DNA of 64,000 nt from Arcobacter acticola (GTDB lineage Bacteria; Campylobacterota; Campylobacteria; Campylobacterales; Arcobacteraceae): NCBI RefSeq assembly GCF_013177675.1, contig NZ_CP042652.1:1922001-1986000 (forward strand), written 5' to 3'. Positions 9,259 to 18,224 of this stretch are shown here, piece by piece. Both the position numbers and the translations under genes were made by a program. Every line of letters starts with the position of its first letter. Within the stretch, counting starts at the first letter, position 1. Under the pieces are notes generated by a model. That model had not been told where the DNA came from. It saw nothing but the letters and a program-made list of their open reading frames with translations, and did not search any database.

Positions 9259-10869
9259 CTACTTATTTTCTAACTTAACTAAAGCCTCTTCCACCAATAA
9301 ACGCCCTACTTCAAAATGGGCATGAACAAATTTTTTAATATTTAAATCTTTTAGTAAAGCTTTTTCATCTAGTGATTCAATTTTTAATAAGATATTAGCT
9401 TCCTTATGAAATTTTAAAACTGCTTCACAAATCAATCTTTTCATATGAGTATCACTAACAGTTATTATCACACTAGATGCCTCATCTACTTTTAAAGACT
9501 CCAAAACAGGCAACTTATCTAAGTGTCCAAAGTATGCCATATATCCCAGTTTTCTTCCAAGAAGTACATGTCTTAAATCATCTGAAATTATTACAAAAGG
9601 AATATTTCTTTCACTTAAATCTCGTGCAATTACCCTTCCTAAAATGGAAAATCCACAAATTACAATATGATTTTTTGCTTTAATTGGTGTAATTTTATCA
9701 GATTCATAAAACTCAACAACAAAATATGATGCAATTTTATAAATATTATTTACTATAAATGGTGTTAATATCATAGATAAAACTGAAATTAGTATCAGAA
9801 AACTTGCTATTTCATGTGAAATCAGATTGTTATGTGAAGCTAAGGCAAAAATAGCAAAAGAAAATTCTCCAACTTGACAAAGGGCAAAAGCTGATTTAAT
9901 AGCTGTACTTTTATCTGATTTTCTTCTAATAATTACATAAACAACTAAAGCTTTAATAAGCATGATAGCTATAAAAATAACCAAAATTATATGCACATTA
10001 TATAAAAAATATAAGGCATCTATTTTTGTTCCTACACTAAAGAAAAATGCTCCTAAAAGAAGATCTTTATAACTAGAAATATCAGATTCAACTTTTACAC
10101 TAAAGTTTGTATCAGAAATAATCATACCTGCTATAAATGCTCCCAAAGAGTACGTAAATCCAACTTCATGAGCTAAAAGAGATGTTCCTATAACTATTGA
10201 TAAAACAGACCCTAAAAATAACTCCTCTATTCTTGTATCTGATGCAAATTTTAAAAGCCAAGAGATAATCTTTTTTCCAACTGTAAACATAAAAAATATA
10301 ATTGCAAGTGCTAGAACAAAGGTTTTAGCTAATACTTCACCTATAGATAAAGTATCATTTGTCAAAAATGTAATTAAAAGTAAAATAGGAATAACAGCTA
10401 AATCTTGGAAAATCAAAATAGCTGTTGATTTCTCACCATAAGGAGTATGATTATCCTTTGATTGTTTTAAATAAGTTAAAACAATTGCAGTTGAAGATAA
10501 AGAAAAAGCCAAAGAAACTATAAGTGAAACTTCAAGCCCTAAATCAAAAACAAAAAAAGTCACAAGATATATTAATACAGCACTAACACTTACTTGTAAA
10601 AAACCATTTAAAAGTAAAATTTCTTTCATTTTTTTAATTTTATCAAAGCTCATTTCAAGACCAATTGTAAACATCAAAAATACAATTCCAAATTCAGCAA
10701 TAAGCTCTAAAGAACCTATATCAACACCATTAAAATTAAAGCCATAACTAATAAGAGTACCTGTTATTATATATCCGATAATATGGGAAATGCCAAATTT
10801 TTTTAATATAATATTTAAGATTGTAGCTATAAAAATAGTTAAAAATAGCGTTAGTAAAATATTTTCCAT
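9259..10869 (-). CDS. CPA2 cation:proton antiporter with RCK/TrkA-N domain (Kef type)
   Basis: This 536-residue protein has two parts. Residues 1-380 are a 12-13 helix Na+/H+ exchanger domain, with family segments GLEMSFDKIKK, LAFSLSSTAIVLTYL, FQDLAVIPILLL and SLGAFIAGMIISDTNF. Residues about 400-530 are a TrkA-N/RCK nucleotide-binding domain (VICGFSILGRVIARDL, the GxGxxG position being degenerate). Kef-type proteins export K+ in exchange for H+, often under glutathione-adduct control, and no KefF/KefG partner is adjacent. The window shows it as a single-gene unit divergent from the DUF6172 gene. Confidence 0.88.
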   Translation of the reverse strand: MENILLTLFLTIFIATILNIILKKFGISHIIGYIITGTLISYGFNFNGVDIGSLELIAEFGIVFLMFTIGLEMSFDKIKKMKEILLLNGFLQVSVSAVLIYLVTFFVFDLGLEVSLIVSLAFSLSSTAIVLTYLKQSKDNHTPYGEKSTAILIFQDLAVIPILLLITFLTNDTLSIGEVLAKTFVLALAIIFFMFTVGKKIISWLLKFASDTRIEELFLGSVLSIVIGTSLLAHEVGFTYSLGAFIAGMIISDTNFSVKVESDISSYKDLLLGAFFFSVGTKIDALYFLYNVHIILVIFIAIMLIKALVVYVIIRRKSDKSTAIKSAFALCQVGEFSFAIFALASHNNLISHEIASFLILISVLSMILTPFIVNNIYKIASYFVVEFYESDKITPIKAKNHIVICGFSILGRVIARDLSERNIPFVIISDDLRHVLLGRKLGYMAYFGHLDKLPVLESLKVDEASSVIITVSDTHMKRLICEAVLKFHKEANILLKIESLDEKALLKDLNIKKFVHAHFEVGRLLVEEALVKLENK

Positions 10870-11028
10870 ATTTCTCTTTTTTATAAAATGTATAAAAATT
10901 ATATCAAAAAATGATTTGGTTATTTTATAATTAACTGTATAAAATATAATCTATGAATCTTCTTTCATAAAAATGCAAAAAATTTTTAAATAAAACATAA
11001 ATTAGATATAATTCCCAAAAGGATTTAT

Positions 11029-11349
11029 ATGAAAAAAACATTCCAACTAATAGTTGAAAACAAAAACAAAGATAGACAAGTTGATTCTATAAAAAATGAA
11101 GTAAGAAAATATATCAAAAGAGAAAGAAGTAAAAAATTACCTGAAAAATGTAACTACTGGAATTTTGATTGTAAATTTGGTAAAACTGAAGAAGAAGCTG
11201 TAACAATCAGATTTGTAGATATTACAAAATCAATTGACATAGCAGCTAGTGAAAATCTTGATAGTTTCTTTTTAGAACTAGTAGCACGTGCTGAATTTAG
11301 AAAGCCAAAAGAAAAAGGTCAAGAAAATGAAGATGAATTAGAAGATTAA
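11029..11349 (+). CDS. DUF6172 family protein
   Basis: This 106-residue protein begins MKKTFQLIVENKNKDRQ and contains the family block IKRERSKKLPEKCNYWNFDCKFG, which I recognise from DUF6172 proteins of gamma- and epsilonproteobacteria. The function is not known. The basic N-terminal half and acidic tail are typical. The ribosome site AAAGGA is 6 bases before ATG. It is convergent with the broken MOSC gene. Confidence 0.75.
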   Translation: MKKTFQLIVENKNKDRQVDSIKNEVRKYIKRERSKKLPEKCNYWNFDCKFGKTEEEAVTIRFVDITKSIDIAASENLDSFFLELVARAEFRKPKEKGQENEDELED

Positions 11350-11364
11350 TTTTCTTCTATTTCA

Positions 11365-12063
11365 TTATGTATGATAATATGAAAACTGATCATCTTTCTC
11401 TTTTAATTTATATCTCTTAGATAATGACTCAAAAAATGCCTTACCTAATTCTTCACATTTTAAAGCTTCAAAAGTAAGTGCTTCATCTAACATTGGATTT
11501 ATTATTAATTGATTTAATATATTTATATTTAAAGTAGGATTAATTCTTTTTTCTAAAATAACTTCATCATTTTGACAAATAAACCCTTCTTCTAAAACTT
11601 TTGCATACCAACCAGTTAATCCATTATCAAAAATAATTTTTGTCATATCTTGTTCATTTGTATTAGCACTTAATTTCCAACAAGGCTGTCTAGGTTGTGT
11701 TATTTGTACTTTAGTTTGCCCTATTTTTAAAATATCTCCAATACAAATATCTTCTTCACAAATATTTGATAAAATAAGATTCTCTCCAAAATATGCCATA
11801 TCTGTCATTTCAAAACTATCATTAAAAAAAGAATTTATTTTTTTGTAAGTTAAGGCAGAAAAAAGAAATAAGGCTTTATTAATTCCTCAATGATGAAGCA
11901 AATCACCTTGCTCATCATTTTTAAATCCAGTTTTTGTAAGATATGCTTTTAAAACTGGATATTTTTTTATTCCTGAAACTAATTCACTTCTTTTATTTTC
12001 TATTTTTGTTGTACTTACTTTTCCAACTTTTATATATAAAACATTTGAGATTTTTTCATTCAT
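11365..12063 (-). pseudogene. MOSC domain protein (YiiM type) interrupted by in-frame TGA
   Basis: Reading from ATG 12063, codons 1-58 end DEQGDLLHH, then TGA (11887-11889), and the same frame continues GINKALFLF to a stop at 11365, for 232 residues if read through. The family has HHGG at this point, so GGA to TGA explains it. Downstream, the MOSC core is intact: ITQPRQPCWKLSANT carries the conserved Cys proposed to hold sulfur, and GLTGWYAKVLEEG follows. YiiM-type proteins reduce N-hydroxylated compounds with the molybdenum cofactor. UGA does encode selenocysteine elsewhere in this window, but here the position is Gly in the family and no good SECIS hairpin follows. Pseudogenisation is the better reading. 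Confidence 0.7.
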
Positions 12064-12096
12064 TTAAAGCTGCCTTATTCAAAAAATTATGATTTT

Positions 12097-12963
12097 CTAA
12101 ATTTCAATACTATAAAAAGAAGAGAAGATCTCATCTTTTAGTAAAGTAATTATTCCTTTTTTATCTTCTAAATTTTTTGAAGAATCAAAGCTATCCGCAA
12201 CACCAAACCAAGGTTCAATACATAAAAAAGGCGCTCCACTTGGTTTTGACCAAAGACCTAAATAAGGGAACTTTTCAAATTCTAATCTTATATTCTTTGT
12301 ATTTTTCATATTTTTAAAAGATATTGTTTTAATAGATAAATCATTAAAAACTAAAGCATCATCTTTAAATAACTCTTCACTTAAAGGTATTTTATTTTCA
12401 ATAATCTTTAAATCTGCATTATCATAAACTAAACCTTTATCATTTAAAAAATATCTTTTTGTATTTTGAATATTATTAAATTTAAAATAAGCATCATTTT
12501 TTTCTTCATTATCTAAAGGCCAATTAAAAGCCGGATGAGCTCCTATGGAAAAAAGCATTTCACCATTTGTTTTATTTCTTACTTCATAAGATATTACTAA
12601 TTTATTTTCTACTAACTCATAAGAGATATCTAGTTCAAATAAAAAAGGATATTTTTCTAAACTCTTTTCATTACTTTGAAGCCTAAACTTTAAGTAATCA
12701 TCTTCTTTTTTTACAAGCTCAAACTCACAATCTCTTGCAAATCCATGTTGAGTCATATTATATTTTTTATCTTTATAAAAATACTCATCATCTTTTAGTC
12801 TTCCAACTATTGGGAAAAGTATCGGGGCATGACGATTCCAATATTGTGGATTGGCTTGCCAAATATATTCTAGGTTTTCATCTGTTTTTTTCAAGCTATT
12901 TAATTGTGCTCCAAATGAGTCAATTTGAGCTGCTATATGAGTGTTTTTTATTTGAAAATTCAA
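12097..12963 (-). CDS. aldose 1-epimerase family protein
   Basis: Galactose mutarotase-like beta-sandwich protein of about 288 residues. Family marks are HAPILFPIVGRL, YNMTQHGFARD, FSIGAHPAFNWPL with the catalytic-type His, and CIEPWFGVADS with the Glu base. It interconverts anomers of a hexose or hexose phosphate; the exact sugar is unknown (LacX-like subgroup). The upstream in-frame ATG would give a long meaningless extension inside the neighbouring gene. I choose TTG at 12963, preceded by AAAAGGAATAA and overlapping the beta-lactamase stop as TTGA, so translation is probably coupled. Confidence 0.82.
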   Translation of the reverse strand: MNFQIKNTHIAAQIDSFGAQLNSLKKTDENLEYIWQANPQYWNRHAPILFPIVGRLKDDEYFYKDKKYNMTQHGFARDCEFELVKKEDDYLKFRLQSNEKSLEKYPFLFELDISYELVENKLVISYEVRNKTNGEMLFSIGAHPAFNWPLDNEEKNDAYFKFNNIQNTKRYFLNDKGLVYDNADLKIIENKIPLSEELFKDDALVFNDLSIKTISFKNMKNTKNIRLEFEKFPYLGLWSKPSGAPFLCIEPWFGVADSFDSSKNLEDKKGIITLLKDEIFSSFYSIEI

Positions 12964-13754
12964 TTTATTATTCCTTTTATTTTTAATGCTTCCATAGTAA
13001 TTTCTTTTCGTAATGGCAAATCTTTCATTCCATGGGTAATTATGTTTGTAGCAAAAAACCAAACATCATCTTTAGTTTCGATATATCCAACATACCAACC
13101 ACTTTCAGACTCAAATCTTGTACTCCACCCACTTTTTGCTCTAAGTATAAAATTCTCATTTTTTTCTTCTATCATAATATTTTTTAATGTATTTATATTT
13201 TCTATTTCAAAAGGTAAATCATTTTTATATAGCTTCTTTAAAAAATGAACTTGTTCAAAAGCAGTGATTTTCAAAGATCCATCCAACCAAAAATCACTCA
13301 CATCTTGCCCAATAGCTTTATTTCCATAATTTAGTTTTTCTAAATATTCTTTATATTTTGAAGCTGCAATTTTTAAAGTAAACTCTTTATAACACCAAAC
13401 ACATGATAATTTAAACGCTGACTCTAAAGTTTGATCTTTATTCCAAGGGGTCATTCCTTTGTCAGTTTTATCCCAAAAAATTATAGAATCTGCTCTAATT
13501 ACACCTTCATTTAGTGCCATTAAAGTATGAGGAATTTTAAATGTAGAAGCAGGACTCAAAAGAGTTTCAGCTCTTTTTTCATTATATATATAAAATTTTT
13601 TTGTATTTAAAGACTCTAAAACAAGAGTTCCTTCAATATTCTTATTTTTAAAAATATTTTCTAAGTCACTATCACTTGCCATTAAAAATGAATTGAAAAC
13701 AAAAGTTATGAATAAAAATAGTTTAATTTTAGATAGGTTGATTTTAATAGACAT
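12960..13754 (-). CDS. class D (OXA-type) beta-lactamase
   Basis: The 264-residue protein has a signal peptide and the ordered class D motifs. S70-T-F-K73 holds the acylated serine and the lysine normally carboxylated. S117-C-V119 follows, then Y143-G-N145, the omega-loop FWLDGSLKI, and K207-S-G-W210 in place of KTG. It should hydrolyse penicillins in the periplasm; the spectrum cannot be predicted. The start at 13754 has GGAG 8 bases upstream, and an in-frame extension to 13877 lacks one. Intrinsic OXA genes are known in Arcobacter. It is co-transcribed with the aldose epimerase and divergent from a 40-codon ORF. Confidence 0.92.
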   Translation of the reverse strand: MSIKINLSKIKLFLFITFVFNSFLMASDSDLENIFKNKNIEGTLVLESLNTKKFYIYNEKRAETLLSPASTFKIPHTLMALNEGVIRADSIIFWDKTDKGMTPWNKDQTLESAFKLSCVWCYKEFTLKIAASKYKEYLEKLNYGNKAIGQDVSDFWLDGSLKITAFEQVHFLKKLYKNDLPFEIENINTLKNIMIEEKNENFILRAKSGWSTRFESESGWYVGYIETKDDVWFFATNIITHGMKDLPLRKEITMEALKIKGIIN

Positions 13755-13832
13755 TAAAACTCCATTGAAAATTTTATTGTTTAATTTTAACAAAATATAT
13801 TGATAATTTTTATAAATATCGATAAAATAAAA

Positions 13833-13838
13833 TATAAT
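13833..13838 (+). promoter_or_regulatory. -10 box for the small ORF divergent from the beta-lactamase gene
   Basis: TATAAT lies 20 bases before ATG 13858, with AAAAGG in between. It gives the short transcription unit at 13858 its own promoter. Confidence 0.5.
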
Positions 13839-13857
13839 CTTTATAAAAGGATAAATT

Positions 13858-13980
13858 ATGCAAACATCAATGTACAAACAAAGAAGTTTTCAAGATGAGA
13901 TTTTAGAAAGTTTTGACTCAGCGTTTAAACAAGTAAAGTCATTTTTGTATAAACATCATACTTTACTTGCATATTTTTAA
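13858..13980 (+). CDS. 40-codon ORF of unknown function
   Basis: An ATG with a strong ribosome site (AAAAGG, 7-base spacing) and a TATAAT box opens a 40-residue frame beginning MQTSMYKQRSFQDEILE and ending LLAYF. It is divergent from the beta-lactamase gene and ends 3 bases before the convergent helicase gene. The 3' part of the frame holds a perfect 10-bp inverted repeat (CAAGTAAAGT at 13930-13939 and its complement at 13960-13969). The transcript could therefore be a short mRNA or a small regulatory RNA. No family recognised. Confidence 0.45.
   Translation: MQTSMYKQRSFQDEILESFDSAFKQVKSFLYKHHTLLAYF
13930..13969 (+). terminator. inverted repeat inside the 40-codon ORF
   Basis: Perfect 10-bp arms separated by 20 bases, followed by CATATTTTTAA. 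It may end the short transcript or the convergent helicase transcript. Confidence 0.4.
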
Positions 13981-13983
13981 AAT

Positions 13984-15369
13984 CTAGTTATTTTTAAAAC
14001 CAGAATTAGTTCTTCTATTTTTAGAAGTATTATTTGTAGCGTGGTTACTATTTTTACTTCCGTATTTATTATCACTGTTTCTATTATTGCTATTTTTATT
14101 TTTTGAAGGAGCTGCTTCTTCTTTTTTTCTTCCAGATGGTTTTCTTGAAGCATCTTTTGGTTTTGCAGTTCGGTTTTGATTCGAACCATTTCCTCTATTA
14201 CTTCTATTTCCAATTGGTTCAGCTTTTATATTTGGATCTACTTTAAAACCTAATATTTCAACTTTTTTAATTTTTTGTTTAATTAATTTTTCTATTCCAA
14301 ATAGGTAATCATGTTCATCTACACAAACTAAAGAAATTGCATCACCTGTATTTCCAGCACGTCCAGTTCTTCCAATTCTATGTACATAATCTTCTGCGAT
14401 ATTTGGTAATTCAAAGTTTATTACATGGGGAAGTTGGTCTATATCAATACCACGAGCTGCAATATCAGTGGCTACCAATACTCTTACATTTCCTGACTTA
14501 AAATCATCCAATGCTTTTGTTCTTGCACCTTGTGATTTATTACCATGAATAGCAGCTGAAGTAATGCCATCTTTTACAAGGGCTTCACTTAGTTTATTTG
14601 CTCCATGTTTTGTTCTTGTGAAAACTAAAACTTGCTTCCAATTGTTTTTATTTACAAGATAAAGTAAAAGCTCTTTTTTTCTTTCTCTATCAACGTGGTG
14701 AACAATTTGCTCAACCTTATGAGAAGTACTATTTGCAGTTGCAACTTCTATTAAAACAGGTGAGTTTAGTAGACTATCTGCTAGTTTTTTAATATCTTCT
14801 GAAAAAGTTGCTGAGAAAAGAAGATTTTGTCTCTCTTTTGGGAGAATTGCAAGAACTTTTTTAATATCGTTTATAAATCCCATATCAAGCATTCTATCTG
14901 CTTCATCTAAAATAAAAAATTCTATTTTTCTTAAATCTAAACAATTTTGAGAAACTAAATCAAGAAGTCTTCCAGGAGTTGCAATAACTATATCAACACC
15001 TTTTCTTAAAAGTGCAATTTGAGGGTTAATTCCAACTCCTCCAAAAATAACTGCTGATTTAAAAGGAAGATATTTCCCATATGTTTCAACACTAGCTGCA
15101 ACTTGAGCTGCAAGTTCTCTTGTAGGAGTTAAAATAAGTGCTCTTACATGAGATTTTTTATCTTTATTATAAGAAGTTTTTAATCTTTGTAATAATGGAA
15201 GTGTAAAACCAGCTGTTTTTCCAGTACCCGTTTGAGCACCTGCTAGAACATCTTTTTTTGATAAAATTACTGGAATTGACTTTGCTTGGATAGGTGTTGG
15301 AGTTGTATAACCCTCTTCTTTTATTGCACGTAAAAGTTCCGCACATAAACCTAAGTTTGAAAATGACAT
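13984..15369 (-). CDS. DEAD-box ATP-dependent RNA helicase (RhlE-like)
   Basis: All helicase motifs are present in this 461-residue protein: Q motif TPTPIQ, Walker A AQTGTGKT (45-52), PTRELA (82-87), TPGR, DEAD (about 154-157), SAT, and C-terminal ARGIDI and [11 protein letters not shown] low-complexity Asn/Lys/Arg/Ser tail of about 85 residues likely binds RNA. It would remodel structured RNA in ribosome assembly or mRNA decay. The gene has an unusually long putative leader (about 130 bases), annotated separately. Confidence 0.93.
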   Translation of the reverse strand: MSFSNLGLCAELLRAIKEEGYTTPTPIQAKSIPVILSKKDVLAGAQTGTGKTAGFTLPLLQRLKTSYNKDKKSHVRALILTPTRELAAQVAASVETYGKYLPFKSAVIFGGVGINPQIALLRKGVDIVIATPGRLLDLVSQNCLDLRKIEFFILDEADRMLDMGFINDIKKVLAILPKERQNLLFSATFSEDIKKLADSLLNSPVLIEVATANSTSHKVEQIVHHVDRERKKELLLYLVNKNNWKQVLVFTRTKHGANKLSEALVKDGITSAAIHGNKSQGARTKALDDFKSGNVRVLVATDIAARGIDIDQLPHVINFELPNIAEDYVHRIGRTGRAGNTGDAISLVCVDEHDYLFGIEKLIKQKIKKVEILGFKVDPNIKAEPIGNRSNRGNGSNQNRTAKPKDASRKPSGRKKEEAAPSKNKNSNNRNSDNKYGSKNSNHATNNTSKNRRTNSGFKNN

Positions 15370-15515
15370 AAGTACCTTGTTTTTTATGAACCTATCAAAA
15401 GCTGTAAACTTGAGTTACGATCTAGGTTATATAATATGAGTTTAGTTGAGTTGTAAAGTGGATACAAAAACGAAGTCAGGCATAGACCGATGTACGCTGA
15501 AATTACGTAATTATA
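15370..15515 (-). promoter_or_regulatory. promoter and long 5' leader of the DEAD-box helicase
   Basis: On the minus strand TATAAT occupies 15515-15510 within TGTGCTATAAT, an extended -10. A start near 15502 would give a leader of about 130 bases ahead of ATG 15369. Around 15470-15505 the sequence is visibly richer in G and C than other gaps here, as expected of structured RNA. Long autoregulatory leaders are known for some cold-shock helicase genes. This is inference. Confidence 0.45.
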
Positions 15516-15562
15516 GCACAATTAGTAAAATTAAAACTATTTTTGAATTAATTTAGATTATT

Positions 15563-15979
15563 TCACTGTTTTTCCAGAAAAGCAAGAGCAGCTAAATATG
15601 CTTGTTCTTGATATTTTTTTAAATTTCTGGGAAATTCAATATTGTTTTTTTTCTCAAAGGCATTGATAGTTTGAGCAGAAATTAACTCAACTTTACAAAC
15701 GCTATTTAGTTGAATGATGGCTTCTACTTTAAAAGTATTTGCACCTCCTGAAAAAGCGCCTTTTTTAGCTCTTTTTTTGATAAGAACTTGCTCTATTTGA
15801 TTCTCTTGTAGAAAATCATTAATTGCTTTAGAATAAGTGATTATATTTTCTTGGATTTCATCATCTTCTAATTCTATTTTTTTTATTCTCAAATCTAAAT
15901 ATTTTATTTGTTCATTGTTCTTTTCTAAAACTACTAAAATTGTATTATTTGCTTTTAAATCAATTGCACATATTTTCAA
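15563..15979 (-). CDS. DUF3010 family protein
   Basis: This 138-residue protein begins MKICAIDLKANNTILVVLE and contains IKKRAKKGAFSGGANTFKVEAIIQL, matching the DUF3010 family. The fold resembles RNase H/RuvC-like actin-ASKHA beginnings (an acidic residue on strand 1, D7), so a nuclease-like ancestry is possible, but activity is unproven. It has its own gap on both sides and is co-directional with the hipBA-like pair upstream. Confidence 0.7.
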   Translation of the reverse strand: MKICAIDLKANNTILVVLEKNNEQIKYLDLRIKKIELEDDEIQENIITYSKAINDFLQENQIEQVLIKKRAKKGAFSGGANTFKVEAIIQLNSVCKVELISAQTINAFEKKNNIEFPRNLKKYQEQAYLAALAFLEKQ

Positions 15980-16061
15980 AATATACTCCTATTTTGTATA
16001 TTTTGAATTATATATGATTTTATTTTTTAAATTGGATTTTATTTCATTTTGTAATGAAAAT

Positions 16062-17285
16062 CTAATTTTTCCCAATTAATCCATTAAATATTTTGCCCAA
16101 ATTTACAGTTTCATTTTTTGAAAGTTCCACATCTTTTGCAAGGTTTGAAAACTCTAAAATAGCACTTTTTACTTCATCAATTATCTGTTTATACTCTTTT
16201 ATTCCATGCTTTAATGCAAGTTTTTCAAGATGATTTATATTCGGATTTTTGCCTTCATTTAGATATGTGGTGCTATGTTCAGTTCCTACTCCATAAGAAA
16301 AAGTCAAATCATAAGCAGGAGTTAGTTTCCAAGAGTTTTTTTCATCTAACATAAAAGAGAAGTTTTTTGCATGGTCGTCTCTATTGTGTGTGAAAAGATT
16401 AAAAACTGCTAATCTAAAAAGCTTTTTTACTTCATTTATATCTTTTGTTAGATGAAAACATAAAGTTAATAAATCATCATAATCAAGAGAGGGAATTCTA
16501 AAGTCACTATGTGTAAGTCCTGCCACACTATGAATATGCAATCTATTATCTTTTATTCTATCAAATCTTTTTATTGCAAAATAGTTATTTTTTTTACCTT
16601 TTAGTAACCTTGTTTCAGGTATTTCAATATTTGCTTTTCTTGCCATTAAAGAGTAAATATACTCTATTTTCCCAATATTTAATCCATCATTTGAGTTTGG
16701 GAATTTGATTATATAGTGTTCAAAACCCTCTATTAATTTTTGGCTCCCATGGAGTATTTCATTTTTATTGTTTAGTTGAGTCATTATTTTTGGTCTAGCT
16801 CCAGCACTACTTCCACCAATAGCCAATAATGTATCAAGAAGTTCATAACTAGAACCATTTAAAATATTTATTGAAGAGTTCGCTAAATCATCTAAAATTA
16901 TTTCTTGATTTTTTGTTTCTATCTCTTCAAATATTGGCTCATAGCTTAATGCTCCAATACCATATTTTCCAACATAACACAATCTATCAAGTGGTGTAAT
17001 ATCGTGAAAATTTATTCCTTTTGACATAAGATGTCTATCTAAAAGCAATTTTCCCCAACCATCAGGTAAACTATCTGCAAAAACTCCAAATAAACCATCA
17101 AAAACATTATCATTACAAACTTGTAACTCTTTTTTTAGTGGCAAAAGATAAGGGGATAGATTTATATTTTTTTGAATAAAATCTAAATCATATTCAAAAT
17201 ATATTTTTCTATTTTTTAGTGCTAACTTTCCAACAAAGATTTTGTCATCAAAATGATTTAAAAATACATTTACTGTTTTTATCAT
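16062..17285 (-). CDS. hipA: HipA-like serine/threonine kinase toxin
   Basis: The full-length HipA architecture (407 residues) is seen. The N-terminal coupling domain contains GLFGVFADSLPDGWG and the P-loop-like GGSSAGARPK follows. ATP-binding residues lie in IIKFPN and YFAIKRFDR. The catalytic loop HNRDDHAKNFSF carries the base Asp, and the metal Asp is in LTPAYDLTFS. HipA kinases phosphorylate tRNA synthetases or other targets and cause growth arrest. The start overlaps the antitoxin stop by four bases (ATGA). Target and toxicity are not readable from sequence. Confidence 0.88.
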   Translation of the reverse strand: MIKTVNVFLNHFDDKIFVGKLALKNRKIYFEYDLDFIQKNINLSPYLLPLKKELQVCNDNVFDGLFGVFADSLPDGWGKLLLDRHLMSKGINFHDITPLDRLCYVGKYGIGALSYEPIFEEIETKNQEIILDDLANSSINILNGSSYELLDTLLAIGGSSAGARPKIMTQLNNKNEILHGSQKLIEGFEHYIIKFPNSNDGLNIGKIEYIYSLMARKANIEIPETRLLKGKKNNYFAIKRFDRIKDNRLHIHSVAGLTHSDFRIPSLDYDDLLTLCFHLTKDINEVKKLFRLAVFNLFTHNRDDHAKNFSFMLDEKNSWKLTPAYDLTFSYGVGTEHSTTYLNEGKNPNINHLEKLALKHGIKEYKQIIDEVKSAILEFSNLAKDVELSKNETVNLGKIFNGLIGKN

Positions 17286-17590
17286 TTTATAGCTCCTCTT
17301 TTTTTCATAGGTTTTACTTTTAATAAATCATCCATAGAATCGTATTGTTCATCTTTTTTATTCGCTATATTTTGAAAATCATCTAAACAATCCAATACAA
17401 ATGCAACTTTGAGCAAAGATTCAAAAGAGATTTCTCCACTTGATTCAAACCTTTTTATACTTCCAAGACTTACTGCACTTTTGTTGGAAAGTCCTTCTTG
17501 AGTTAAGTTTAAAGATAATCTTTTTTGTTTGAATTTATCTTTTAAATCTTGCATTATAGATTTTGGTGTTGAGATATTAATAGCTAACAT
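17282..17590 (-). CDS. XRE-family HTH antitoxin of the HipBA type
   Basis: This 102-residue protein has a helix-turn-helix at about residues 18-70 (FKQKRLSLNLTQEGLSNKSA, SLGSIKRFE), typical of Cro/C1 repressors. It lies directly upstream of, and overlaps, the HipA-like toxin, so it should neutralise the toxin and repress the operon. AGGA precedes the ATG. A candidate operator flanks its -10 box. Confidence 0.85.
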   Translation of the reverse strand: MLAINISTPKSIMQDLKDKFKQKRLSLNLTQEGLSNKSAVSLGSIKRFESSGEISFESLLKVAFVLDCLDDFQNIANKKDEQYDSMDDLLKVKPMKKRGAIK

Positions 17591-17601
17591 ATTAGTCCTA
17601 A

Positions 17602-17641
17602 AATAGATATTTTATTTATTATAGCTAAAATATTATCTATT
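17602..17641 (-). promoter_or_regulatory. candidate autoregulatory operator and promoter of the hipBA-like operon
   Basis: Imperfect inverted repeat: AATAGATATTTTA at 17602-17614 pairs with TAAAATATTATCTATT at 17626-17641 apart from a 3-base bulge. A TATAAT box on the minus strand lies between the arms. A repressor bound here would cover the -10 region, as HipB does. Confidence 0.5.
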
Positions 17642-17665
17642 AATACTTTTATTTAGTTAGATTTT

Positions 17666-18094
17666 TTACGCTTCTTCTGTTACATAAAATGTAGTTTTAC
17701 CGTTTTTAGGGTCAAAATTTTCACCATTTTTTGAAATATATGTATTTATGATTTTTCTAGCTTTTACAAACGAACTTGCGTTTCCTATCTCTTCTCTTTT
17801 ATCATCTTTTGTGATTACTGTTTTGTCATAACCTTTTGCAAAATTTTTAGCAACACTTGCATCTGCAAATGTGTACTTAACTATATCAATATCTCTTTTT
17901 ACATCAATTGTTGCTTTTTTCTTTTCATCTTCAAATCTTAAAATTCTGTTTCCGTTTGATGAAATTTTCATTGTTGTTGCTGTTTCGATATTTTCTGTGT
18001 CTTCAACAATCACGTACTCTTTTCCATTTATTAATAGTATATCATCATCTAATTTTTTGATTTCTTTTATTAAAGTCTTTTTCCCTTTTGCCAT
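17666..18094 (-). CDS. charged hypothetical protein
   Basis: This 142-residue soluble protein begins MAKGKKTLIKEIKKLDDD and is rich in Lys, Asp and Glu, with predicted beta strands (GKEYVIVED, RILRFEDEKKKATIDV). I recognise no family. The start has AAAGGTT 5-10 bases upstream. It is separated from the antitoxin gene by 75 bases and could belong to the same leftward region, but the hipB promoter lies between them. Confidence 0.6.
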   Translation of the reverse strand: MAKGKKTLIKEIKKLDDDILLINGKEYVIVEDTENIETATTMKISSNGNRILRFEDEKKKATIDVKRDIDIVKYTFADASVAKNFAKGYDKTVITKDDKREEIGNASSFVKARKIINTYISKNGENFDPKNGKTTFYVTEEA

Positions 18095-18224
18095 TTTGTA
18101 ACCTTTTATTTTATATTAGTTTCATATTGTATCTAATATTTCTAAGCTATTCTTAAAATATAATTTTTTCAGCTATAATCTATATATCTTATAAAAATCA
18201 ATATGAATCGAGAACAAAAATCAA

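Noticed and set aside
11365-11808. A 147-residue MOSC protein starting at ATG 11808 as an intact gene
   Set aside because: The same frame continues upstream through a TGA with clear family sequence and a proper start at 12063, so the short ORF is the tail of a broken gene.
11840-11890. Selenocysteine insertion at the MOSC TGA
   Set aside because: The family residue is Gly, not Cys, and the hairpin is weak and too close to the UGA compared with fdhA and selD.
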